This document shows positions 1 through 5,850 of a stretch of 5,967 nt of DNA, piece after piece. The notes under the pieces are model-generated. The model was not told the DNA's origin. It saw nothing but the letters and a program-made list of their open reading frames with translations, and did not search any database. The position numbers were made by a program, and so were the translations under genes. How positions within the stretch are numbered: position 1 is the first letter of the stretch; every line of letters starts with the position of its first letter. Origin of the DNA: Alistipes sp. (GTDB lineage: Bacteria; Bacteroidota; Bacteroidia; Bacteroidales; Rikenellaceae); contig JAGBYV010000236.1 of assembly GCA_017628595.1 (NCBI GenBank), positions 1 through 5,967 on the forward strand, read 5' to 3'.

Positions 1-1786
1 CAACGGCAATCGACATCTTAAACAGGCCATCACCCTTCAGCGCACAGCCCAGAGCCATAAAGCCACCATACGACCAGCCATAGATACCGATGCGGTCGGC
101 ATCAACATACGACTGCGAAGCCATGTAGCGTGCAAATGAGATCTGATCCTCAACCTCCAGTTCGCCAAGATTACCATAAGTCTGCTTCTTGAAATGCTCA
201 CCCATGTAGCCCGTGCCTCGTCCGTCGCAGCACACTACGATGTAGCCGTTGGCAACCATCACATTCTCCCAACCCAAAGAGAAACTGTCAGCCACCTGCT
301 GTGAGCCGGGGCCTGAGTACTGAGTCAAAAGAACAGGATACTTCTTCTGCGGATCGAAATCCAACGGTTTGATGATATAGGCGTTGAGCTTATCGCCACG
401 CTCGGTAGTGAAGGTAAAGAACTCCTTCTTGGGCAGAGTCTTCAGACGCTCCTCCATCTCGGGATTTTCAACCAACGTGCGGATCAGCTTACCCTTGCCA
501 TCGCGCAACTCAACCTCGCGCGCTGCCGATGCAGAGATGAAATTAGAGATGTAGTACTTCATACCCTTGCTCGGCGAGATAGAGTAAGTACCATCCTTCT
601 CCGTCAGACGCTCCTTCTTCTTGCCCTTATAGTCTATCGAGTAGAGGTTACGACGAAGCGGAGAGGTCTCCGTAGACATGTAGTATACCTTATCCTTGGT
701 AGCCTCCACAACGCTTGTCACCTGCCACTCACCCGAGGTCAAAGCACGCACCAGGCCCTTCTCCACTGAGTGCAGATAGATGTGGTTCCAGCCTGTAGCA
801 GTCTCATTCTGCACGATGAACTGATCGCCATCGATAAAGTGAATAGTACTCAACGCAGGACGCTCAACGTATGTAGGCGAGGTCTCATCATAGATAACCT
901 TCTGCTCGCCTGACTCACGGCACAGCACCACCTCAAAGTGGTTCTGCTTGCGGTTGATGCGGAAGAAATAGAGCTCACCCGCAGGTGTCCACTCAATAAA
1001 TGGCACATACTGATCCTTCTCAGCGCCTACGTCAATCTTTCTCTTCTGGCCCGTAGCGATGTCGTAGAGCCAGAGTTCAACAACCGAGTTCTTGTCACCT
1101 GCCTTGGGGTACTTGAACGTATAGGGCTTATTGTAAAGGTCGCCATCAAAGCGCATCATCTCAAACATTGGCACCTCGCTCTCATCAAAGCGCAGGTAGG
1201 CAATCTTCTTCGAGTCGGGCGAGAAAGCGTATGCCTTAGTAAAGCCATACTCCTCCTCATAGACCCAGTCGGCCGTAGCATTGATAATCTTGTTCCACTC
1301 GCCATCGGTAGTTACAGCACGCTCCGCACCACCCAGCTCAGCGATGAAGAGGTTGTTATCCTTAGCATATGCTATCATCTTCGAGTCGGGCGAGAGCGAC
1401 AGATCGCGGATATCCTTGAGCGAGTGTACCATGCGGCCATCAGGCACGGTGACGATGTCATAATCGGCATAGAACGAACGACGATATACGGGACGGAAGT
1501 TATTGCCTACTACCACCATGTCCTCCTTTGGTGAGAGTGCATAACTTGAGAAACGACCCTTATAGAGCGTATCGCATACGCTCTCGTCAGTGTAACTGAA
1601 ACGCAGAACGGCACCACCGCGGCTAATCGTATAATGCTCGCCATCGTTCATCGAACGCAGGCCGCTCACGCTACGATTCAGGCGCGAGATCTCTCCCAGT
1701 TCGCGGTAGGTCTTCTGAGAAAACGCAGCAACACTCGTACACATGAGTGCCACCACAAGAGAAAGTCGGGTTATAGTCTTATTCAT
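1..1786 (-). CDS. Dipeptidyl-peptidase IV-like S9 serine peptidase, exported (3' end cut by window edge)
   Basis: The reading frame starts at 1786 and stays open to the window edge, giving 595 codons. The family is usually a little over 700 residues, so the end of the hydrolase domain is missing. Residues 1-23 form a Sec signal peptide with a likely cut after Ala-Phe-Ser, so the enzyme should act in the periplasm. A beta-propeller region follows, carrying the DPP IV signature Asp-Trp-Val-Tyr-Glu-Glu-Glu at 173-179. By family knowledge, the last two Glu (178, 179) hold the free N-terminus of the substrate. The alpha/beta-hydrolase part shows the oxyanion Tyr490 (QYSGPGSQ) and the nucleophile elbow Gly-Trp-Ser-Tyr-Gly-Gly with Ser572. 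The catalytic Asp and His would lie beyond position 1. Expected activity is release of N-terminal X-Pro or X-Ala dipeptides; a prolyl tripeptidyl peptidase is the main alternative. It is the third gene of the operon, 7 nt after the previous stop. Confidence 0.93.
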   Translation of the reverse strand, partial: MNKTITRLSLVVALMCTSVAAFSQKTYRELGEISRLNRSVSGLRSMNDGEHYTISRGGAVLRFSYTDESVCDTLYKGRFSSYALSPKEDMVVVGNNFRPVYRRSFYADYDIVTVPDGRMVHSLKDIRDLSLSPDSKMIAYAKDNNLFIAELGGAERAVTTDGEWNKIINATADWVYEEEYGFTKAYAFSPDSKKIAYLRFDESEVPMFEMMRFDGDLYNKPYTFKYPKAGDKNSVVELWLYDIATGQKRKIDVGAEKDQYVPFIEWTPAGELYFFRINRKQNHFEVVLCRESGEQKVIYDETSPTYVERPALSTIHFIDGDQFIVQNETATGWNHIYLHSVEKGLVRALTSGEWQVTSVVEATKDKVYYMSTETSPLRRNLYSIDYKGKKKERLTEKDGTYSISPSKGMKYYISNFISASAAREVELRDGKGKLIRTLVENPEMEERLKTLPKKEFFTFTTERGDKLNAYIIKPLDFDPQKKYPVLLTQYSGPGSQQVADSFSLGWENVMVANGYIVVCCDGRGTGYMGEHFKKQTYGNLGELEVEDQISFARYMASQSYVDADRIGIYGWSYGGFMALGCALKGDGLFKMSIAV

Positions 1787-1793
1787 TGTTTTA

Positions 1794-2480
1794 CTAAATA
1801 TCATCTATATTAAATTCATATCCGAGGCGCTTACCCGTAGTAAACTTCGAGTTATCCATCTTCGAGTTGAACTGATCTACCGTAACACGGTTGTTATCCT
1901 CGTACGAGGGCACCAGCAAATCGAAGTTGATGGCGTAATGGATAGCTGCCTCCATAATCAGGACCAAAGCCTCGCGTGTGATCTTCTCCTGACCGAAATT
2001 CGACGCACGCACCAATGCCTGGCGCTTACCCTCCACGAAGTAGCACTTCTCGCGATTGATGAAGATACGGCCAATGAGATAGCCCTCATCGGCATTACGG
2101 TTGAACTTGAACGAGTCGGAGAGGAAATTATATATGTCGATCACACCACAATAGGCGTTATCGCGCTCCTGCTGCACATAGCCGTTCTGCCAGACGATAT
2201 GGTTCGAGTCAAACTCGAAGATATCGGTATGCATACGGAAGATCAGAAGGTCGCTGGCTACCTGCAACTGCGCCTCAAACTTACCACGGTCACGATACTC
2301 GATACGCACACGCTTGTCCAGCTTGCCATCCAGTTCATCGTCCAACTCTGATGCAATCTCGAACAACACATCCTTAAGCTCGTTGAAGGTAGCAAACGTA
2401 TTGTCGAAGATGTGCTGCTTGAGAGTTGATTTGTTAATTATCGTCGCAAGAATCTTCTCGCGCAATGGTGATTTATCCAT
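1794..2480 (-). CDS. Conserved Bacteroidota protein of unknown function, 228 aa
   Basis: The frame is complete, from ATG at 2480 to TAG at 1794-1796. No signal peptide or membrane segment is visible, so the protein should be cytoplasmic. The N-terminal 55 residues look helical and end in an acidic stretch (ELDDELDGKLDK, 45-56). Residues 58-150 look strand-rich with many aromatic residues (HTDIFEFD 84-91, YNFLSDSFKFNRN 117-129, YLIGRIFINRE 134-144, then FVEGKR 148-153). A helix follows at about 166-185. This pattern resembles a hypothetical protein I associate with Bacteroidota genomes; I know of no assigned function and no catalytic motif stands out. It lies 11 nt downstream of the LysM gene and 7 nt upstream of the peptidase gene, so all three are almost certainly co-transcribed. 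A long open frame on the opposite strand (1743-2351) is judged a shadow, because this frame fits the operon spacing and has a plausible protein composition. Confidence 0.88.
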   Translation of the reverse strand: MDKSPLREKILATIINKSTLKQHIFDNTFATFNELKDVLFEIASELDDELDGKLDKRVRIEYRDRGKFEAQLQVASDLLIFRMHTDIFEFDSNHIVWQNGYVQQERDNAYCGVIDIYNFLSDSFKFNRNADEGYLIGRIFINREKCYFVEGKRQALVRASNFGQEKITREALVLIMEAAIHYAINFDLLVPSYEDNNRVTVDQFNSKMDNSKFTTGKRLGYEFNIDDI

Positions 2481-2491
2481 AGTATAGAGTA

Positions 2492-3505
2492 TTAATTCAA
2501 TTTAAGCATCTGTCCCTCAACGAGTGCGGCGCCGCTCTTAAGGCGATTCATCGTGCGCAGGCGTTTCTCGCGAATACCATACTCCTGAGCAATAGATGTA
2601 AGTGTCTCGCCCGTGGCAACACGGTGGCTTAGACCCTCGCCCTGCCACTTCGACTGCTTCTGCTCGATATAGATCCACTCACCCGCCACAGGGTCGGCCT
2701 TACTCTTGGGGTTAATCTCATTCCACTTACGCAAAGTGCGTTCCGTGACAGCAAAGGTACTTGCTATGCGTGCAAATGAGTCTCCGTCACGTGCCACAAC
2801 ATAATGCACGCCATTGTTGGCATATACACTGTATCCGTTGTATGTGCGCTCGGGCACTCGGTATCTGTTAGGATCGATGCCACCCTCCACCGTCTGCGGC
2901 ATATCCACGCTGCTCTGACTCGCGAACTCATCATCCACACGGCCACGCTCGGCACGCATGCGAGCGGCGTATAGTTCCGCACCATTATCCTCATCGAAAA
3001 GGAAAAGCAGATTCTCCTCAATGATACGTGTCAGGCGCTGTGCATAATCCGGAGCTGTGGCATAGCCAGCAGCCTTGAGGCCGCGTGCCCAGCTGCGATA
3101 GTCACTCGACGAATAGGCAAAAAGCGAATCGTAACGTGGTGACTGATCCAGAAACTCGGCATGGTCCTCGTATGACTCCTCTACCGAGTCGTACTTACGG
3201 AAACACTCGTCGGGAGCATCGTCAGTATGATAGACGCGGTCGCCCTTCCAATTCGACTTGCACTTGATGCCGAAGTGATTGTTCGATCGGCGTGCCAGAT
3301 TGCTGTTACCGCTATCCGACTCCAGAATACCCTGCGCCAGGGTGATGCTGGCCGGTATACCGTAGCGCTCCATATGCTCAATGGCAATATGTTTGTACTT
3401 GTCGATATACTCCTCGCGTGTCTGGCGTGTCTGCGCCACGGTTTCAAGCGCCGAGAGGGAAAGAATGAGAACAAGAATATATGTTGTCTGTTTTAAAAAT
3501 TTCAT
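2492..3505 (-). CDS. Exported GH73 glucosaminidase with two C-terminal LysM repeats
   Basis: The 337-residue protein probably cuts the glycan backbone of peptidoglycan (endo-beta-N-acetylglucosaminidase type) in the periplasm. Residues 1-24 form a Sec signal peptide (hydrophobic core 8-20, likely cut near Val-Ala-Gln); there is no lipobox Cys. The glucosaminidase domain spans about 33-170. It contains ITLAQGILESDSGNS (54-68) with the likely catalytic Glu62, the NHFGIKCK block (76-83), and the GYATAPDYAQRL block (147-158). A charged linker, about 171-230, follows. LysM repeats at about 234-281 and 293-336 should bind peptidoglycan. Cys82 and Cys101 could form a disulphide. It is the first gene of the minus-strand operon, with a promoter candidate at 3529-3560 and a leader of only about 17 nt without a Shine-Dalgarno sequence. 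The exact bond cleaved cannot be told from sequence, and a mainly structural or division role is possible. Confidence 0.92.
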   Translation of the reverse strand: MKFLKQTTYILVLILSLSALETVAQTRQTREEYIDKYKHIAIEHMERYGIPASITLAQGILESDSGNSNLARRSNNHFGIKCKSNWKGDRVYHTDDAPDECFRKYDSVEESYEDHAEFLDQSPRYDSLFAYSSSDYRSWARGLKAAGYATAPDYAQRLTRIIEENLLFLFDEDNGAELYAARMRAERGRVDDEFASQSSVDMPQTVEGGIDPNRYRVPERTYNGYSVYANNGVHYVVARDGDSFARIASTFAVTERTLRKWNEINPKSKADPVAGEWIYIEQKQSKWQGEGLSHRVATGETLTSIAQEYGIREKRLRTMNRLKSGAALVEGQMLKLN

Positions 3506-3513
3506 TATCTTTG
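3483..3513 (+). promoter_or_regulatory. Candidate promoter for the glycosyltransferase operon
   Basis: On the plus strand, GTTG (3483-3486) is followed by 19 nt and TATCTTTG (3506-3513), an exact TAnnTTTG match. Transcription would start near 3520, leaving a leader of about 66 nt before the ATG at 3586. The -33 element lies within the first codons of the oppositely oriented glucosaminidase gene. A weaker alternative is GTTG (3515-3518), 20 nt, TTATTTTG (3539-3546), which would give a leader of about 33 nt; its -7 box deviates from the consensus at the second base. The sequence alone does not decide between them. Confidence 0.5.
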
Positions 3514-3537
3514 TGTTGACTATAAACGCAAAGATAA
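3505..3537. repeat. Perfect 9-bp inverted repeat between the divergent operons
   Basis: TTATCTTTG at 3505-3513 is the exact reverse complement of CAAAGATAA at 3529-3537, with 15 nt between the arms. Each arm holds one of the two -7 box candidates, so the symmetry may simply be two face-to-face promoters. A dimeric regulator binding site is a second reading. Confidence 0.75.
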
Positions 3538-3560
3538 CTTATTTTGCCTAAATAAGCAAC
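3529..3560 (-). promoter_or_regulatory. Bacteroidota-type promoter for the glucosaminidase-peptidase operon
   Basis: Read on the minus strand, GTTG (3560-3557) is followed by 20 nt and then TATCTTTG (3536-3529). The second element is an exact match to the Bacteroidota -7 consensus TAnnTTTG, and the spacing fits the usual 19-21 nt to the -33 element. Transcription would start near 3522, about 17 nt before the ATG at 3505. The -33 match is partial (GTTG against TTTG). No other promoter-like sequence fits in the 11- and 7-nt gaps inside the operon, so this is the likely promoter for all three genes. Confidence 0.7.
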
Positions 3561-3585
3561 ACCGTTTACCGAATAAAATCAAGTA

Positions 3586-4308
3586 ATGAAACCCCTGCAT
3601 ATAATCACTCCCGTAAAAGACTCTATCACCTCTACAATAGAGACCATTGAGGCTATTCTATCATCAGACATCCGCTCACCTTTCCACTATACCATCTATA
3701 ACGATTTCTCAACGACTGAGAACACCGCCACGCTCGAGCAGTTTGTGGCTTCGCACTCAGAGCATATCTCGTTAGTAAACCTGTCGGATATCACGACTCA
3801 CCCCTCACCTAACTATCTTCTGGTGCTACAGATGAGCCAGCAGCGAGCCATCGAGGCGGGAGCCGACCTGCTCATAGTTGAGTCCGATGTTGTGGTACGC
3901 CCCGACACCCTGCAAGCCCTCGCCGATGGTGCCACTGAGCGTCCCGATTGCGGCATAGCCGCTGCCGTGACGGTAGATGACAAGGGGGAGATTAACTATC
4001 CATACGAGTATGCCCGCGGACATGAGGGAGAGTGCTACGAGGTGAAGAAACATTGCAGTTTCTGCTGCTCGCTACTAACAAACAACCTGTTGAAGGCCTA
4101 CGACTTCCACACACTCAACCCCGAGAAGCACTGGTTCGACGTGACCATATCGCAACAGGCTCGCACAATAGGTTTTAAGAACTATCTCTTTGCTAACCTG
4201 CCCGTAATCCATCGACCACACGCCAGTCGCCCATGGAAGCAGCTTAAATACACCAATCCGCTGAAATACTACTGGATCAAGTTCACAAAGGGCTTTGACA
4301 AGATATAA
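3586..4308 (+). CDS. Family-2-like (GT-A fold) glycosyltransferase, 240 aa
   Basis: This is a probable cytoplasmic or membrane-associated sugar transferase acting on a nucleotide-sugar donor; donor and acceptor are unknown. The N-terminus has the GT2 pattern: a strand LHIITPVKD (4-12), a helix, then TIYNDFSTTENT (36-47), matching the nucleotide-binding region. LLIVESDVVV (95-104) occupies the place of the metal-binding DxD, here Glu99-Ser-Asp101. WFDVTIS (183-189) may supply the catalytic base, Asp185, and VIHRPHASR (207-215) may complete the active site. There is no signal peptide or clear membrane helix; the Lys- and aromatic-rich C-terminus (220-240) could touch the membrane. At 240 residues it is a minimal catalytic domain. 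Cys157, Cys160 and Cys161 cluster in a CSFCC segment. The ATG at 3586 is preceded by an A-rich leader. It is the first gene of a pair, 24 nt before the DUF5672 gene. Confidence 0.85.
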   Translation: MKPLHIITPVKDSITSTIETIEAILSSDIRSPFHYTIYNDFSTTENTATLEQFVASHSEHISLVNLSDITTHPSPNYLLVLQMSQQRAIEAGADLLIVESDVVVRPDTLQALADGATERPDCGIAAAVTVDDKGEINYPYEYARGHEGECYEVKKHCSFCCSLLTNNLLKAYDFHTLNPEKHWFDVTISQQARTIGFKNYLFANLPVIHRPHASRPWKQLKYTNPLKYYWIKFTKGFDKI

Positions 4309-4332
4309 AAAACTGCCGAAAAACAACTTATA

Positions 4333-5115
4333 ATGAACAACTCAAAAGGAAAAGTAAAGGTCGTTATACCCGTATATACAGAGACATTAAGTGGTAGAGC
4401 TGAGAAATCATTTCGTCAGACAATGAAGGTCTTGGCGAATCACCCTATAACCCTTCTTGTGCCTGAGAGCCTGAACGTTGGATGGTTCCAGGGAGAATAT
4501 CCCAACATAGAGATCACACGCGTCAGCCCCGACTGGCTGGGCAGCAAGGGAATAGCCGGCTACAATCAAATGATGCTCTCACGCAAGTTCTACGAGATCT
4601 TCCATGACTACGAATACATACTTATCTGCCAGACCGACGTATGGATCTTCCGCGACGAGCTTGAGCAGTGGTGCGATGCAGGCTACGATTACGTAGCAGC
4701 GCCGTGGCCCAAGCGAGAGGTTTACAGCAAGCCCCTTATTCGCCACTGGCTAAAGTTCCGCCGCCGATTCTTCCTTAGCAACAAGCGTATCATGCGTCAG
4801 CAGGGATTCAATAAGGTCGGCAATGGCGGTCTGTCACTAAGACGTATCGAGGCATTTATCAACGTATGCGACAAACAAGCCGACATCATAGAGAGATTCA
4901 AGAAGAAGCGAGGAATACTCTACAACGAGGATTGGTTCTGGAGCATCATGCCCAAGGATTTCAACTACCCGACCTTCGATGAGGCATTGGGTTTTTCGTT
5001 CGATGTACGCCCACAGATGTGCTACGACCTGTCGGGTGGCAAACTCCCATTCGGATGTCACGGATGGTACAAGAAACGCAACATAGGATTCTGGGAACCA
5101 ATAATTGAGGGATAA
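4333..5115 (+). CDS. DUF5672 family protein, probable glycosyltransferase, 260 aa
   Basis: The protein carries the blocks I associate with DUF5672: YILICQTDVWIFRDEL (95-110) with a DxD-like Gln-Thr-Asp at 100-102, GYDYVAAPWP (117-126), VGNGGLSLRR (162-171), and NEDWFWS (198-204), where an acidic pair resembles a catalytic base. LPFGCHGW (238-245) follows near the C-terminus. A GT-A-like start, VKVVIPVYTE (8-17), agrees with a glycosyltransferase fold. Family knowledge is limited: DUF5672 proteins are often found beside glycan biosynthesis genes, but I know of no defined reaction. A very basic stretch (KFRRRFFLSNKRIMRQQ, 141-157) may bind a phosphate-bearing lipid or the membrane; this is inference. 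No signal peptide is seen. It follows the glycosyltransferase gene by 24 nt with no terminator between, so the two should be co-transcribed. The stop codon directly abuts the terminator stem. Confidence 0.85.
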   Translation: MNNSKGKVKVVIPVYTETLSGRAEKSFRQTMKVLANHPITLLVPESLNVGWFQGEYPNIEITRVSPDWLGSKGIAGYNQMMLSRKFYEIFHDYEYILICQTDVWIFRDELEQWCDAGYDYVAAPWPKREVYSKPLIRHWLKFRRRFFLSNKRIMRQQGFNKVGNGGLSLRRIEAFINVCDKQADIIERFKKKRGILYNEDWFWSIMPKDFNYPTFDEALGFSFDVRPQMCYDLSGGKLPFGCHGWYKKRNIGFWEPIIEG

Positions 5116-5147
5116 AAAAATAGGCTGCCATGTGGCAGCCTATTTTT
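5116..5147. terminator. Bidirectional rho-independent terminator between convergent genes
   Basis: Five A (5116-5120) plus TAGGCTGCCA (5121-5130) pair perfectly with TGGCAGCCTA (5133-5142) plus five T (5143-5147). This makes a 15-bp stem with a GC-rich core; the two central bases plus one opened pair form the loop. The T run serves the DUF5672 gene ending at 5115, and the A run becomes a T run for the minus-strand lipoprotein gene ending at 5163, so the hairpin should stop both. Confidence 0.92.
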
Positions 5148-5162
5148 ATTAGTTATGTCAGC

Positions 5163-5702
5163 TTAGAACTTCACGACATCACCATCACCGGCAAACGATG
5201 AGAAGGTTGCCGTAGCATCGGTAAAGTAATAAACAGCGATATTGTCATCATTCTCGTTGTATGAGCTGCGCAGGTTGGGATTAGCATCGAGCATCGACTT
5301 CTTAGCCTCCACGCGCTCATCCTCAACCAATGTAGCTGCCACACGCACCCACTCGGTTCCATTTACAGCGCACACCTCAACCTTAGGATTAGCAGCCAGT
5401 TGCTTTGCAATACGCTTAACGTGACCTGTGATGATATACATCTTACCCTCGAAGATATGCAAGGCGCCGAAAGGACGCACACGAGGCTGATCGCCATCAA
5501 CGGTGGTAATGAAGAACGGGCCATTGGCCTTCAGATAATCATATACACGCTGCTGACCCTCAACGTTAGTGGTGGTATATTCGGCATGGTTAACCTTTAC
5601 GGGAGCACTCTGCTCGGGAGCCTCCGCAGCCGCATCCTGCGCCTTGGGAGCACATGAAGCAAAAGCTACAACAGTTGCAAAAAGTAAAAAAAGATGTTTC
5701 AT
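5163..5702 (-). CDS. Lipoprotein with a pyridoxamine 5'-phosphate oxidase-like split-barrel domain
   Basis: The 179-residue protein starts with MKHLFLLFATVVAFASC, a lipoprotein signal peptide whose lipobox is Phe-Ala-Ser-Cys17. Cys17 would be lipidated after cleavage. An Ala/Glu/Pro-rich linker runs from 18 to about 40. Residues 45-178 match the FMN-binding split-barrel family: a helix (VYDYLKANG 53-61), FFITTVDGDQPRVRPFGAL (63-81) with the Pro-Arg-Val-Arg-Pro-Phe block, MYIITGHVKRIAKQLAANPKVEVC (88-111), and a C-terminal strand set. By family knowledge these proteins often bind FMN, F420 or haem and reduce small molecules; this resembles the generic subgroup, not true PdxH. Most relatives are cytoplasmic and about 130-150 residues, so the lipoprotein leader is unusual. 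No acidic surface-export signal follows Cys17, which suggests retention on the periplasmic side. It is a single gene with its own promoter and a shared terminator at 5116-5147. Confidence 0.87.
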   Translation of the reverse strand: MKHLFLLFATVVAFASCAPKAQDAAAEAPEQSAPVKVNHAEYTTTNVEGQQRVYDYLKANGPFFITTVDGDQPRVRPFGALHIFEGKMYIITGHVKRIAKQLAANPKVEVCAVNGTEWVRVAATLVEDERVEAKKSMLDANPNLRSSYNENDDNIAVYYFTDATATFSSFAGDGDVVKF

Positions 5703-5734
5703 TATGTATCGTTTTTATGGTTTAACATTTTAGG

Positions 5735-5766
5735 CAAATATATGGATAAAATAATAATTTTGCAAG
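5735..5766 (-). promoter_or_regulatory. Bacteroidota-type promoter for the split-barrel lipoprotein
   Basis: Read on the minus strand, CTTG (5766-5763) is followed by 20 nt and TATATTTG (5742-5735), an exact TAnnTTTG match. Transcription would start near 5728, about 25 nt before the ATG at 5702. The leader is A/T-rich without a Shine-Dalgarno sequence, as expected in this phylum. Confidence 0.7.
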
Positions 5767-5788
5767 TGACACAGAGCTGATAGTGTCA
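5767..5788. promoter_or_regulatory. Inverted repeat next to the lipoprotein promoter, possible operator
   Basis: TGACAC (5767-5772) and GTGTCA (5783-5788) are perfect reverse complements separated by 10 nt. The repeat lies immediately upstream of the -33 element at 5763-5766, the usual place for an activator site. It could also form a small hairpin just beyond the neighbouring terminator. A 6-bp repeat can arise by chance, so this is tentative. Confidence 0.35.
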
Positions 5789-5831
5789 AAAAAAATAATG
5801 ATGCAAAGACATTGGCCTTCACATCATTATT
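5788..5831 (-). terminator. Rho-independent terminator of the gene at the right edge
   Basis: On the minus strand, AATAATGATG (5831-5822) pairs with CATCATTATT (5803-5794). The stem can be extended inward by two G-T wobbles and AAG/CTT, leaving an 8-nt loop. The right arm runs into eight T in a row (5795-5788). The stem is AT-rich, but the T tail is strong. It lies 19 nt after the stop codon at 5851-5853. Confidence 0.8.
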
Positions 5832-5850
5832 ATTTTTCCTTAAGTGGCGA

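Noticed and set aside
938..1534. 198-codon open frame on the plus strand
   Set aside because: It lies fully antisense to the DPP IV-like gene, whose frame is continuous and carries all expected motifs; the translated product has no recognisable pattern.
1..1786. Lipoprotein reading of the peptidase leader (Cys16 after Ala-Leu-Met)
   Set aside because: Ala-Leu-Met-Cys is a poor lipobox, and a better type I cleavage site follows at Ala21-Phe-Ser23.
1743..2351. 202-codon open frame on the plus strand
   Set aside because: It is antisense to the 228-residue gene and the start of the peptidase gene; its Leu/Ile/Val/His-rich composition without motifs is typical of a shadow frame.
3181..3496. Overlapping short frames on both strands within the glucosaminidase gene (also 2764-3021 and 3085-3267)
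   Set aside because: The glucosaminidase frame explains the region; these frames have skewed compositions rich in Arg, Ser and Trp and no start context.
3826..4326. Minus-strand frames opposite the glycosyltransferase gene (3826-4053 and 4075-4326)
   Set aside because: Antisense shadows; the plus-strand protein shows clear family motifs over its whole length.
5171..5657. Frames at 5171-5362 (minus), 5242-5424 (plus) and 5400-5657 (plus)
   Set aside because: All lie inside the split-barrel lipoprotein gene in other frames and lack any recognisable domain or start signal.
5788..5831. Possible small RNA or riboswitch in the 5703-5850 gap
   Set aside because: The hairpin is simple, AT-rich and followed by a T tract 19 nt after a stop codon, so a terminator explains it; the rest is accounted for by the lipoprotein promoter.
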